From: Paenibacillus sambharensis
GTDB lineage: Bacteria > Bacillota > Bacilli > Paenibacillales > Paenibacillaceae
NCBI RefSeq assembly: GCF_003233845.1
Contig: NZ_QKRB01000036.1
Location: 222,640 to 286,639, forward strand
Direction of reading: 5' to 3'
DNA: 64,000 nt
Positions 1-12,300 of the stretch are shown piece after piece. The translations under genes were made by a program, and so were the position numbers. Each line of letters begins with the position of its first letter. Position 1 is the stretch's first letter. The notes under the pieces are model-generated. The model did no database searches. It had not been told where the DNA came from and saw only the letters and a program-made list of their open reading frames with translations.

Positions 1-1
1 G

Positions 2-2023
2 GCAGCCATCGCACTGCACGAGGGATTGCTGATCGAGCAGCATACCGGCGAAGGGAAGACACTCTCAGCTGTTATGCCTGCTTATCTAAATGCGCTAACC
101 GGCAAAGGCGTTCATGTGCTGACTTTCAACGATTATTTGGCACATCGGGATGCAGCGTGGATGGGTCCGGTCTATCGTTACCTCGGGTTAACAGTAAAGT
201 CGGTTCAAGCGGGCATGAGCCTGCCCGAAAAAAGGGAAGCGTACAACGCGGATATAACCTATGTTACCGCCAAAGAGACGGGCTTCGATTATTTGCGCGA
301 CACAATTGCATTTGACGAAGCCGATACTGTTCATCGTCCTTTCCACTATGCCATCGTCGATGAAGCGGATTCGCTGCTTCTCGATGAAGCGCGGGTCCCT
401 CTAGTCATCGCCGGCGAGCCGGACTCTTCCAAGAGTGAAGGCATTCATTTCGCAGAAATAGCCCGGCAGCTCAAGCAGGACAAGCATTACGACTTTGACG
501 AGTCCAAGCGGAATGTCTATTTAAATGAAGCTGGCTCTGCCAAGGCAGAATCGCTGCTGGGATGCGGCAATTTGTATGATAGTCATAACAGTCATCTGTT
601 AACCTCATTAAATTGTGCCCTGCATGCGGAAACGTTATTGAAAAAAGACATCGATTATATCGTCCGGGACGGTAAAATCGAGCTGATTGACGAATATACC
701 GGCCGCGTAGCGGAGAACAGGTATTTGCCGGAAGGGCTGCAAGCCGCGCTTGCGGCCAAAGAAGGACTGCAGTCAAAAGGCGGCGGTAAAATTCTCGGGA
801 CGATTACCTTTCAGCACTTCATAAGCCTGTATCCGAAGATTTGCGGAATGACGGCTACAGCGCACGCCTCCGCAATGGATTTCGAAGACATCTATGACCT
901 CCACGTCGTGCAAATCCCGCCGAACCGGCCAAACATACGAACCGATCATCCACACCGGATTTATACCCATAAGGAAGCCAAGCTTAGGGCGCTAGTACAG
1001 GAAATATCATCTGTTCATGCGACCGGGCGTCCAATTCTCATTGGTACGTCAAGCGTTGAGGAATCTGCCATCCTTGCGGATGCACTGGCGGTTGCCAGCG
1101 TACCCTGCCATGTTCTCAATGCGAAGAACGACGCAGAAGAAGCAGCGATTATCGCCAAAGCGGGAGAAATAGGCGCCGTGACCGTATCTACAAATATGGC
1201 GGGACGCGGCGTCGACATTCGGCTCGGCGGAGGGAACCCCACACAAGCAGAAGCTGTCGCCAAGCTGGGCGGGCTGTATGTCATTGGCACACAAGTGAAC
1301 GAAAGCGTGAGGATCGACGACCAGCTGCGCGGGCGTTCCGGCCGCCAAGGCGATCCGGGAGCCTCCATATTTTTCATCAGCTTGGAGGATGAGCTGCTGC
1401 TTCGGTTCGGCATCGATAAGCTGGTTCGTGCTCCTAGACAGAATGAGGCTCTCCAAGAGCCAGGACTCCACAACAAAATCGCGCATATTCAGCGCGTTGC
1501 TATGGCCCAGAACTCTCATATCCGTAAGGAACTGAACAGCTATTCGGATATGGTAGAGGATCAGAGGCAAATTCTATACGAGGAGCGGCTCGGAATTTTG
1601 AAGGGCGAGAAGCCAATGAGTCCTTCGGAGCAGCGGGTACGGCTTTTTTATATTGATGAGTTCTGGGCTGACCACCTGGCATATGCTTCTTACATTCGCG
1701 AAGGCATCCACTTGGAGAGCCTTGCGAGCCGCAATCCGATCGACGAATTTCATACGCAAATCACACAAGCCTTCGAGCAAATTCCAGCGCAAATAAATCA
1801 AGAAACGGCGAATATGCTTGCAAGGCTCGGCGGTTCGAATGATCCAGCGAAGTGGGAAGAGCTCGGTCTGAAGAGCCCTGCTTCCACACGAACTTTCATC
1901 ATTAATGATCATTACATTCAAAATAGCCGCAGCTCATGGAACGCAGGGACAGTAATGGCCTATTATCTCCGCAAGTTTATGCGGCTTATTTTGTGGCCGG
2001 TACACAAGCTGCCAAAATTTTGA
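2..2023 (+). CDS. SecA-like preprotein translocase ATPase, 5' end outside window
   Basis: The reading frame is open from base 2, and the residues before the first possible start continue the SecA N-terminal motor (ALHEG followed by TGEGKT, the Walker A motif), so the true start lies upstream of the window. Other SecA hallmarks are the DEAD-like box VDEADSLLLDEA, the GMTATA motif and the arginine-finger segment GRSGRQGD, followed by a short helical scaffold/wing region. SecA motors drive proteins through the SecYEG channel using ATP. The protein lacks the C-terminal cysteine-rich zinc tail of housekeeping SecA and ends in a basic, hydrophobic stretch (LILWPVHKLPKF), so an accessory, SecA2-like role is more likely than the main translocase. 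That role is inferred; the family assignment is firm. It is followed after 85 bases by an unrelated AT-rich gene. Confidence 0.85.
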   Translation, partial: AAIALHEGLLIEQHTGEGKTLSAVMPAYLNALTGKGVHVLTFNDYLAHRDAAWMGPVYRYLGLTVKSVQAGMSLPEKREAYNADITYVTAKETGFDYLRDTIAFDEADTVHRPFHYAIVDEADSLLLDEARVPLVIAGEPDSSKSEGIHFAEIARQLKQDKHYDFDESKRNVYLNEAGSAKAESLLGCGNLYDSHNSHLLTSLNCALHAETLLKKDIDYIVRDGKIELIDEYTGRVAENRYLPEGLQAALAAKEGLQSKGGGKILGTITFQHFISLYPKICGMTATAHASAMDFEDIYDLHVVQIPPNRPNIRTDHPHRIYTHKEAKLRALVQEISSVHATGRPILIGTSSVEESAILADALAVASVPCHVLNAKNDAEEAAIIAKAGEIGAVTVSTNMAGRGVDIRLGGGNPTQAEAVAKLGGLYVIGTQVNESVRIDDQLRGRSGRQGDPGASIFFISLEDELLLRFGIDKLVRAPRQNEALQEPGLHNKIAHIQRVAMAQNSHIRKELNSYSDMVEDQRQILYEERLGILKGEKPMSPSEQRVRLFYIDEFWADHLAYASYIREGIHLESLASRNPIDEFHTQITQAFEQIPAQINQETANMLARLGGSNDPAKWEELGLKSPASTRTFIINDHYIQNSRSSWNAGTVMAYYLRKFMRLILWPVHKLPKF

Positions 2024-2108
2024 TGCATCGTCGTTCAAGTAAAGGATAGCCTAGTTTCTATACCGCAGAAATGTTTATAATTCAAAATATCATAAGGGGG
2101 CTATTATT

Positions 2109-3095
2109 ATGGATGGTAAATCCTTACCTATTGGAAGTCCGTTAATAAAAACTTATTTACATTGGGCCCATCAGGCAACAATTATAGCAAAGCATGATAA
2201 ATACCTACCTTGGGTATACAGCAACTTTGTGCAGCTATATACAATCAGTGATGAACGGGAAATAAAAGTTGATTATTTATCATATGACGGTCCTTATCCA
2301 CGCTTTCCCGGAATAACAATGAATTGGTTTGAACGCAAGTTATTTACTGATGCCCAAATTGATCTTAAACATTTTATTGTTACGTGTATCGATAATGATA
2401 AGTTTGTAGAAGTCTCCTTGGATGAGTATTACATTCCTGTGAAATCAAGCTTCCAACACACCCACTATGTTCATCCCACCCTTATATATGGTTATAACCT
2501 CAATAAACAAACCTATTTAGCAGTAGGCTTTGATAACGCAATGATATTCCGCGAGATCGAAATTGCTTTCTCAGATCTTGCAAATGGGTTTTATTATAGC
2601 GAATGGGCAGGGATTGGATTCCTCAATACCGAGACGCCTATAGAGTATACTAATAGTTCACTGGAATTCAACCTTCCCTTAATCAAAAGATATGTTCATG
2701 ATTTCATTCATAGCTCTAACAGTTTTCCTAATCTTCCTCGTAAATCTTCTTGTTTAGGTGCGGAAACCTACAATGAGATCGGACGAAAATTAATGGACAG
2801 CAGATTAAGTGATGATATTAGATCCTTTCATATATTTCATGAGCATAAACAGATCATGCTGTTGAGATTATCGTATATGCTTGAAAATTCTATTGTGAGC
2901 GCTGCAGGCCTTAAAGAAATTCATCAAGCCTATCGGGAATTGGAGCAACTATGTCTGCTCCTAAGGAATAGGCGATTAAAACATCGGGAATCCGGTAAAT
3001 TCGATGTGGTTACGGCTGAGAAGTATGTTAAAGATCTTGAAGTCATTCGAAGTAAAGAGATTGATGCTTTAACCGCTCTTTATTCGTTGTTGTAA
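2109..3095 (+). CDS. Uncharacterised protein, possibly BtrH/C39-like fold, AT-rich gene
   Basis: I do not recognise this 328-residue protein with certainty. The middle (about residues 85-150) has the pattern of a substrate-holding papain-like or BtrH-N-like fold: DEYYIPVKSSF, then a histidine-rich HTHYVHP followed by LIYGYN and VGFD. Such proteins are often found beside peptide or polyketide synthetase genes. I cannot see a convincing catalytic cysteine at the N terminus. The C-terminal third is helical and charged. The start is ATG with an AAGGGGG ribosome site 8-9 bases upstream; a TATAAT hexamer at 2076-2081 could be a -10 box, but no good -35 is visible. By eye the gene is well under 40% GC, far below both neighbours, which suggests it was acquired separately. 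It converges on pmxE, so co-transcription with the synthetase is excluded. Confidence 0.6.
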   Translation: MDGKSLPIGSPLIKTYLHWAHQATIIAKHDKYLPWVYSNFVQLYTISDEREIKVDYLSYDGPYPRFPGITMNWFERKLFTDAQIDLKHFIVTCIDNDKFVEVSLDEYYIPVKSSFQHTHYVHPTLIYGYNLNKQTYLAVGFDNAMIFREIEIAFSDLANGFYYSEWAGIGFLNTETPIEYTNSSLEFNLPLIKRYVHDFIHSSNSFPNLPRKSSCLGAETYNEIGRKLMDSRLSDDIRSFHIFHEHKQIMLLRLSYMLENSIVSAAGLKEIHQAYRELEQLCLLLRNRRLKHRESGKFDVVTAEKYVKDLEVIRSKEIDALTALYSLL

Positions 3096-3121
3096 CAGGG
3101 TTGTGACAGGGTTGTAACAGG
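3089..3121. repeat. Three tandem copies of an 11-bp unit
   Basis: The unit GTTGTRACAGG occurs three times in a row at 3089-3099, 3100-3110 and 3111-3121. The first copy contains the TAA stop codon of the preceding gene. This looks like replication slippage; no function is evident. Confidence 0.8.
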
Positions 3122-3251
3122 GGAGTGGAATTCCCTTTAGACATTGTCCCAACCGCATTATACCGCTTCAGCATTTAACTTTCCTCCTCTCCGCATGCCT
3201 ATTTCGGCCCTTGCATTTCGGAACTTCCCCCTACCTATAGCGGATTTTTCT

Positions 3252-3317
3252 TTCTTTTAAAAAAAACACCCGGCAGGATGCGTACCGGGAGAAATACGGT
3301 ATACACCCAAGCCGGGT
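3252..3317 (-). terminator. Rho-independent terminator of the pmx operon
   Basis: On the minus strand, directly after pmxE, ACCCGGC (3311-3317) pairs with GCCGGGT (3268-3274). The loop contains a smaller TACCG/CGGTA hairpin, and the stem is followed by a run of eight T. It lies 7 bases past the pmxE stop codon. Confidence 0.8.
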
Positions 3318-3323
3318 AAGGAA

Positions 3324-6300
3324 TCAGAACATAATTTCAATGGCCTCCAGCACATCCTGCTCCTGTTCGGATTGCCCGTTCAGGGATATATCCTTCAACA
3401 GCACCAAAGGCTGTTCGCAAATTTGGGTGATGATCACGAGCAGGTCTTGAGCGAAATTGTCGATCAGATTGCGCGTAAACAGCTTGGTGGCATATTCAAA
3501 CTGCCCGTTCATGCCCTCATCCAGCAGCGAAATAATCAAGGTTAGATCAAATGGGGAAACCTTATGCGTTTCCGGATAAGATTCGATCTTGATATCCCCG
3601 AAGCTTTGGACGTTATCTTCCTTGGTTTCCAGAGCAAACATGACATCAAATACAGGATTGCGGCTTTGATTCCGCGGTGCCTGCAGCTTGTTCACAAGCT
3701 CCTCGAACGGATAATCCTGGTGGTCGTAAGCCCCCAGCATCGTTTCTTTGACTTCGTTCAAGTAAGCGAGGAATGTCTTCTCACCGGACGGATAATGGCG
3801 GATCGCCAACGTGTTGACAAACATTCCGATGAGCGGCTCCAGGTCGGCATGTGTGCGGCCCGAAACCGGCGTGCCCACAATGAAGTCTTCTTGGCCCGAG
3901 TACTTGCTGAGCAGAATCGAATAGGCCGCCATTACCACCATATAAAGGGTGGCGCCGTTCTCATCGGCGATGCGCTGCAAGCTGTCGGTCAACTGCTTGT
4001 CGATGCTGAATGGCAGTACATCTCCCTCGAAGCTGCGAGCGGCAGGTCTGACAAAGTCCGTAGGCAGTTCAAGTGTCGGCAGCTCGCCTTCCAGCACGTC
4101 CAGCCAGTAGGCTTCCTGACGTTTCATCCGCTCTTGTACAGGCTCGGACTGCTGCCAAGCGGCGAACTCCTTGTATTGAATCCGAAGCGGTTCCAGCGTC
4201 TCGCCGTTATACAGACGCAGCAGCTCTTCGACGAAGATGCCCATCGACATGCCATCCGTGATGATATGATGAATGTCCAGCATGAGCAGATGCCGTTCCG
4301 CTTCCCATTCGACTAAGCCCACACGCAGCAGCGGCGGCCGCTCCAAATCAAAGACGCGCACAAAGCCGTCTACGATGCTCTTCGTTTCACTTTCCGCCGC
4401 TTTCGTATACTCGACGGCAAACTTCAATTCCGGATAAATCCGCTGTACCGGTTCGCCGCCGATCATTTCGAAGCCGGTTCGCAAAATCTCGTGGCGAGCT
4501 ATCAATCCTTGGAGCGCCGCCTCGAATTGATTCCTGTCCAAGCGCCCGGCGAGAACCGTCATGCCGGACATGTTGTAGCCAAGCTCAGCGCCTTCCATCT
4601 GCTGCTGGATGTACAGCCGTTTTTGCACGGAGGAAAGCGGATAATAATCCCGCTTGTCCAGAACCGGAATGGAGAGGTGTTCCCGCCGCTCCATTTGGCT
4701 GATCGCTTCGGCCATCGCCTCGATGGTCGAGTGCCGGAACACATCGCGCAGCGGCAAGTCCACGCTCAGCTCCTTGTGCACCTTGCTCACCAGCGCCGTC
4801 GCTCGCAGGGAGTGCCCGCCGAGATCAAAGAAGTTGTCCGTCACGCCAATCGTGACCGGCCCGAGCACTTCCTGCCAGATGGCGGCCAATTTCGCCTCCA
4901 GTTCGGTGCGCGGCGCCACGTATTCGCGGCCTGTGCCTGCTCCCTCTTCCGGCGCCGGCAGCGCCTTCCGGTCAATCTTTCCGTTCGGCGTCAGAGGCAG
5001 GTTCTCCAGCTCGACGAAGTACGAAGGAATCATGTAACCCGGCAGCTCGCTGGAAATTGCCCTTTTCAAGTCCGCCGCTGTCAGTTGGCCTTCCGTTGTG
5101 TAGTACGCGCACAGTGACTTCTGCCCGTCCGCATCACTTCGAACCATCACCACCGCTTCACGCACGCCTTCCACCCGCAGCAGCTGCGACTCGATCTCGC
5201 CCGTCTCGATCCGGTAGCCCCGGATTTTCGCCTGGCTGTCGATCCGGCCGATGAAGTCCACGTTGCCGTCCTCCATCCACCTCGCCATGTCTCCTGTGCG
5301 GTACAGCCGCTCGCCCGCGGTGAACGGGCTGGCTACGAACTTCTCTTCCGTCAGCTCCGGACGGTTCAAGTATCCGCGCGCCACGCCGGCTCCGCCGATA
5401 ACCAGCTCGCCCAGCACCCCGACCGGCACCGGATTCAGGTGCGCATCCACGATGTAGAATTTCGCATTCAGCCACGCTTTGCCGATCGGCACATGGCCCG
5501 TCTGCGGCAGCTTCGCCAGCGGCTCATCGTAGAAGCTGGTGTCGATCGCCGCTTCTGTCACGCCGTAGGCGTTGATAATCCGGAACAACGAGCCGAAACG
5601 CTCCTGCAAGATCCGGTAATCCGCCACGCTGCAGCTGTCCGAGCTCGTGATGAGCAGCTCCATCGAGCTCATATCCAGCCCTTGCTCATACACGTACGCC
5701 ATGAACGGCACGATCAGCGCCGGCGTCGATTCGAAGATGGTGATCCGCTCCCGCTCAATCCAGTGGTGCAGACGAGACGGATCGATCCGGTCGTCCTTCG
5801 GCACAATCACCATCGTGCCTCCGTTATACAGCGTCCGCGCGATATCTCCCACGAACACATCGAACGAGAAGCTGGCAAGCTGCAGCAGCCGCACCGGGAA
5901 CTGATCCAGCCGGTATTCCCGCCGGTAACCCGCTGCTGTATTCACCAGGCTGCGGTGCTCGATCATCACGCCCTTCGGCCTGCCCGTCGTTCCCGACGTA
6001 TAGATCACATACGCCAGATCCTCTGGACGGGCTTCATGGAAGTTACCAGCGTTCTGATGGCTCTCATCGCCGCACTTCACAGCATCCGTCAGACTACTGG
6101 AGACAAGGCCCGAGCCAATCGGCGCATTCGCCCGCTCCTCGCTGTACGATGCTTCGTCGTCGAGGTACAGCACTGCAGCCAGCGCCAGCTCCTCTTCGCC
6201 AAGCCAGGCTTCGGCACGCTTCCGCAGCGGCGTTTGCGTCAGCAGCACCTTCGCTCCGCTGTCTTCGAGCATGAACCGCACGCGGTCTGCCGGATAATCC

Positions 6301-9300
6301 GGGTCGAGCGGCACATAGGCCCCGCCCGCTTTCCAGACGGCCAGCACGGCCGTCAGCAGGTCCACCGAACGCTCGGCGAGAATGCCGACGATCGTTTCCC
6401 GGCCGATGCCGCTTGAGCGCAGCGTAGACGCCAAGCGATTCGCCCGCTCGTTCAGCTCCGCATACGTCAGCCGGTCGTTCTCATACACGACGGCCGCCGC
6501 TTCCGGCGTGCGCTCCGCCTGTTCCTCGAACAGCTGGTGGAATGCGGCCGCAGGAGCCGCCTCCGGCTGCGCCGGGTTAAACGCGCCGAGAATTTGCTCA
6601 TGTTCCGCCGGTGTTAACATGCCCAGCTCGGCAATCGTCGCCGACGGGTTGCGAAGAATGGATTCAAGCAGCTGCAAGTAGTGAGCGGCCAATTTCTCTA
6701 CGGTTTCGGTCTTATAAAGAGCCGTGGCGTATTCAAACAAATATTCCAAGCCATCCTCGATCTCTGTGACGTCGAGGCTGAGATCAAATTTCGAAACAAT
6801 CTCTTCGCTGGCATACGTCGACAAATGGAGACCCGGGAGCTGGATTTCCAAATTCTCTGTATTCTGCAAAGCAAACATCGTATCAAACAGCGGATTGCGG
6901 CTTAAATCGCGTGCCACGTTCACCTTATCCACCAGTTCCTCGAACGGATAATTCTGATGTTCAAAAGCGCCCAGCGTCGTTTCCTTGATTTCCTTCAAGT
7001 AGTCAAGGAACGTCTTGCCGGCAGCCGGATAACTGCGGATGGCCAGAGTATTGACGAACATCCCGATCAGCGGCTGAACGTCACTGTGATTTCTTCCCGC
7101 AATCGGCGTACCGACGACCACATCATCCTGCCCTGTATATTTGTGCAGCAATATGGTATAGCCAGCAAGCAGAACCATGTAAAGCGTTGCGCCGTTCTCC
7201 GCTGCAAGCCGTTTCAGACCCTCGCTTGTCTCGCTATTCATAAACAATTGCAGCGAGCGTCCCTCGTAGCTCTGCATAGCCGGGCGCGGATAGTCCGTCG
7301 GCAGTTCCAAAACCGGCAGCTCTCCGCGGAACATGTCAAGCCAGTAGGCTTCCTGCTTGGCAAGCTGGGCTTTCTGCTCGTCCGATTGCTGCCATACCGC
7401 ATAATCCTTGTACTGGATGCGGAGCGGCTCCAGCAGCTCCCCGCTGTACAAGCGGACGAACTCTTCGATCAGCACATCAATTGAAACGCCGTCCGATACG
7501 ATATGATGCGTATCGAACATCAGAATGTGCCGGTCCGTCGCCAGTTCGGCAAGGCCTACCCGCAGAAGCGGCGGCTTCGCGAGATCAAATGGACGAACGA
7601 ACTCACGTACCGTTTCTTCCGCCTGCTCCCCGCTGATCTGCATATATTCCACCTGGAAGGCGGCGGCTTCGTAAATCCGCTGAACCGCTTCGCCTTGTAC
7701 CATCTCAAAGCCGGTACGCAGCGTTTCGTGACGAGCTACGAGCACGCGGAACGCTTCTTCAAACCGCTGCCGGTCGAGCTCCCCTTCGAGCAGCACAGCT
7801 CCCGGTATGTTGTAGCTCAGCTCGGCTCCTTCCAGCTGGTTCAAGATATAGAGACGTTTCTGTGCGGAAGAGAGCGGATAATACTCGCTAGCTTCCGCAG
7901 GCGGAATAGATGTGAACGAGCCGGTCTCCAGCCGCTCCACAGCCGCGGCCATTTCCTCAACCGTCGAGTAGCGGAATACGTCGCGTAGCGGGAACTCAGT
8001 TCCTAGCTCCTTATGCATTTTGCTGACCAGCGTCGTCGCCCGCAGGGAATGTCCGCCGAGGTCGAAGAAGTTGTCCGTTACGCCTACCGCCTTCTCCCGA
8101 ACAAGCACATCCTGCCAAATCGCGGCCAGCTTCGCCTCCAGCTCGGTGCGCGGCGCCACGTATTCGCGGCCTCCGCCTTCTACTCCTTCCGGCGCCGGCA
8201 GCGCCTTCCGGTCGATCTTTCCGTTCGGCGTCAGAGGCAGGCGCTCAAGCTCCACGAAGTAGGACGGGATCATGTATCCCGGCAGCTCGCTGGCAATCGC
8301 CCGCTTCAGGTCCGCCGCCGTCAAACCTTCTTCCGCTGTATAATAAGCGCACAGAGCTTTCTGGCCTTCTTGATCTTCCCTGACAACGACGACCGCTTCC
8401 TTCACGCCGCCTGCGCTCAGCAGCTTCGCTTCGACTTCGCCCGTCTCGATCCGGTAGCCCCGGATTTTCGCCTGGTTGTCGATCCGGCCGATGAAGTCCA
8501 CGTTGCCGTCCTCCATCCACCGCGCCAAGTCTCCCGTGCGGTACAGACGCTCGCCCGCGGCGAATGGGCTGTCTACGAACTTCTCTTCCGTCAGCTCCGG
8601 ACGGTTCAAGTACCCGCGTGCTACTCCGACTCCGCCGATAACCAGCTCGCCCAGCACCCCGACCGGCACCGGATTCAGGTGCGTATCCACGATGTAGAAT
8701 TTCGCATTCAGCCACGCTTTGCCGATCGGCACATTGCCTGTCTGCGGCAGCTTCGCCAGCTCCTCGTCGTAGAAGCTGGAGTCGATCGCCGCTTCTGTCA
8801 CACCGTAGGCGTTGATAATCCGGAACAATGAGCCAAAGCGTTCCTGCAAGATCCGGTAATCCGCCACGCTGCAGCTGTCCGAGCTTGTGATCAGCAGCTC
8901 CATGGAGCTCATGTCCAGCTGCTGCTCGTGCACGTGCGCTAAGAACGGAACGATCAGCGCCGGCGTTGATTCGAAGATGGTGACCTGCTCCCGCGCGATC
9001 CAGTAGTGCAGAAGAGACGGATCGATCCGGTCGTCTTTCGGCACGATCACCATCGTACCTCCGTTGTATAGCGTCCGCGCAATATCTCCCACGAACACAT
9101 CGAACGAGAAGCTTGCAAGCTGCAGCAGCCGCACCTGGAACTGATCCAGCCGGTATTCCCGCCGGTAGCCCGCTGCTGTATTCACCAGGCTGCGGTGCTC
9201 GATCATTACGCCCTTCGGCCTGCCCGTCGTTCCCGACGTATAGATCACATACGCCAGATCCTCCGGACGGGCTTCATGGAAGCTGCCCGTGCCGACCTGC

Positions 9301-12300
9301 ATAAGACGCTCATCGCTCTGTTCCACAGTACCCGTCAGCTTGCCGGAGACCATGCCAGAGACCATCGGCGCATTCGCCCGCTCCCCGCTGTACGACGCTT
9401 CGTCGTCCAGGTACAGCACCGCCGCCAGCGCCAGCTCCTCTTCGCCAACCCAGGCTTCGGCGAGCTTCCGCAGCGGCGTCTGCGTCAGCAGCACCTTCGC
9501 TCCGCTGTCTTCGAGCATGAAACGCACGCGGTCCGCCGGATAATCCGGGTCGAGCGGCACATACGCCCCGCCCGCCTTCCAGACGGCCAGCACAGCCGTC
9601 AGCAAGTCCACCGAACGCTCGGCGAGAATGCCGACGATCGTCTCCCGTCCGATGCCGCTTGCGCGCAGCGTGGCCGCCAAGCGGTTCGCCCGCTCGTTCA
9701 GCTCCGCATACGTCAGCCGGTCATTCTCATACACAACAGCCGCCGCTTCCGGTGTGCGCTCCGCCTGTTCCTCGAACAGCCGGTGGAACGCAGCCGCAGG
9801 AGCCGCTTCCGGCTGCGCCGGGTTGAACGCGCCGAGAATTTGCTCTTTTTCCTCCGCCGTCACAAGCTCCAACTGATTCACGCGCATCTTCGGGTTAGCC
9901 GCAACCTGCTCCAGTGCCCGGGTAAAATGACCGTAGATCTGCTTGATGTCTTCCTCTCTGAAAGTCAGCGCATTGTACGTAAACCGCAGCAAAATATGCT
10001 CTTCCGGAATGACGGTAATGTCTAGGTCGTAGTTCGTTTGCTCCGGCGACTGGATATTCGCGATCTTCAGCGCTTCTGCGTCTCCGCCAACGACCTGCTC
10101 AATCTGTTCTTCCATCGGATAGTTTTCAAAGACCATGATATGGTTGATCAAGTCGCGCTTTTGCTCGCTCAGCGACTGGATTTCGTACAGCGGAAACGTT
10201 TCGTAAGCTCCCGATGCCAGCGCTTGATCCTGGGTTTTTCTCAAGATATCGGCTACCGTCTCTTCGGCTTTGCCTTGAATACGGACCGGGATCGTATTAA
10301 TAAACAGGCCGATCATGCTTTCGATGCCCGGAATTTCCGCTGGACGCCCGGATACGACGGAGCCGAATACGACATCCTCGCTGTTGTTGTACACCTGCAG
10401 AACCAGTCCCCATACCGTCTGCATGAATGTATTTAGCGTCACCTGCTGCTGGCGCGCCACCCGCTCGATTTGCCCGGTCAGTTCCTTGCTGAGCTCGACA
10501 TCGATTTCAGCCGCTTCAAAAGCGCCCTGCTTCTGCTGCGTTTTTTCTTGCGGCAGCTTGGTCTGCTGATCATAACCCGCCAAATACTCGGACCAGTAAC
10601 GCGAAGCCTTCGCGGCATCTTGAGCTTCCAGCCATTCGATATACCGGGAGTACGAAGTAACTGGAGGAAGCTCCAGCGCCCGCTTCTCCTGGAACGCGAA
10701 GTAGGTGTCGAACACTTCCTTGATCATGAAGGACATGCACCAGCCGTCCATCAAGATATGATGGTGACTCCAGATCACATGGTAGGACTCGTCACCCGTG
10801 CGCAAAACGGTCACGCGCATCAGCGAGCCCCGGGCCAGATCGAACTTGTTCGCTTTATCGGCGCTGACGAAATCGGCTATCGTCTTCTCCGGGTCTTCAT
10901 CGCTTACCGGGCGAATATCTTCGAAGTACACTTCACACTTCCGCTCGCGGAATACCACTTGAATCGGCTCGTCTCTCCAGCCGGTAATAAAGTTGGTCCG
11001 CAGCGCCTCATTCCGCTGCACCAGCGTATTCAATCCTTGGGTGAAGGCTTCGGCATTCAGACTTCCATACAGATCAAAGGTCACCTGTTCGAAGTAAGCT
11101 TCCGAATCGGCATCCAGCAGGCTGTGGAACAACATTCCTTTTTGCAGCGGAGTCAAGGTGTACACATTCTCCAGTTCGCCGAGAGCCGCCGTATGTTCGG
11201 CCAGCCGCTCCAGTTCCTCCACCGTCATATCTTGTAGCAGAACATCGCTAGGCGTAAGCTCCGGCCTCTCGATTGACGCGCAATGGCTGATGATGTCACG
11301 CAAGCTCGATTGAAGCAGAGTGCCCAGGCGCTCTACCGTTTCTCGCTTATACTGAGTTTCCCCATAACGGATCGTGAGTTCCAGCACGCCTTCCGACACC
11401 ATACCGTTGATATCGAGGACAAAATCCATCTCTGCATTCGGGCTTGAATCGAAGCCAGGGCTGAACGGAGACGGCTGCGAGCCGCTGCTTTCGTAATCCT
11501 GGTCGAACTGACCCAAATAGTTAAAGCTGATCTCCGGCTCCAAAGCGAAGCGCTCGCCGTCACGCGGCGCAGACAAATAACGCAGGATGCCGTAGCCGAT
11601 TCCTTTGTTGGGAATGCGGCGCAGGCTTTCCTTAACCTGCTTCACCTGATGTCCGAGCGTCTCTGCGTAACCCGGCTCCAGAACGACTGGGAATTGGCTT
11701 GTAAACCAGCCTACCGTGCGCGTAATGTCCATATCCGGCACAATATCTTCCCGGCCGTGGCCTTCGAGATTTACCAGCACGCGTTCCCGGCCGCTCCAAG
11801 CTTGTACTGCGCGGCCAAGGGCGGTAAGCAGCAAATCATTCATTTCCGTATGGTAAGCACGGTGTGCCTCTATCAGCAGCTGCTTCGTTTCCTCCGCCGT
11901 CCAGCGGACGGTCACGAGCCCGCTGTCCTTCAGCTTGGATCTGCCTTGTTCAAAATCCTTCGGAAGCGGCTCATAGGTCAATTGCTCGATATGCTGCCAA
12001 TATTCTCTCTCGGTTTCCATCGCCGGGCCGTTCGCATAATCTACGAGCTGTTTCGCCCACATTTGGAATGAATCTGTTTTGAGCGGCAGACGGATCGGCT
12101 GCCCTTGCAGCGCCTGCTCATAGCCGGCAGCAAAATCCTCAAGCAGAATCCGCCAGGATACGCCGTCTACGACCAAGTGATGGATTGCGATGAGCAGGTG
12201 GTCGCCGTCGTCGCAGCGGAACAAGCCGAGCTTCACCAGCGGGCCGTTTACCAGATCGATGCTTGCTTGAATATCGTTCGCCTTCGCCTCTACCGCTTCT

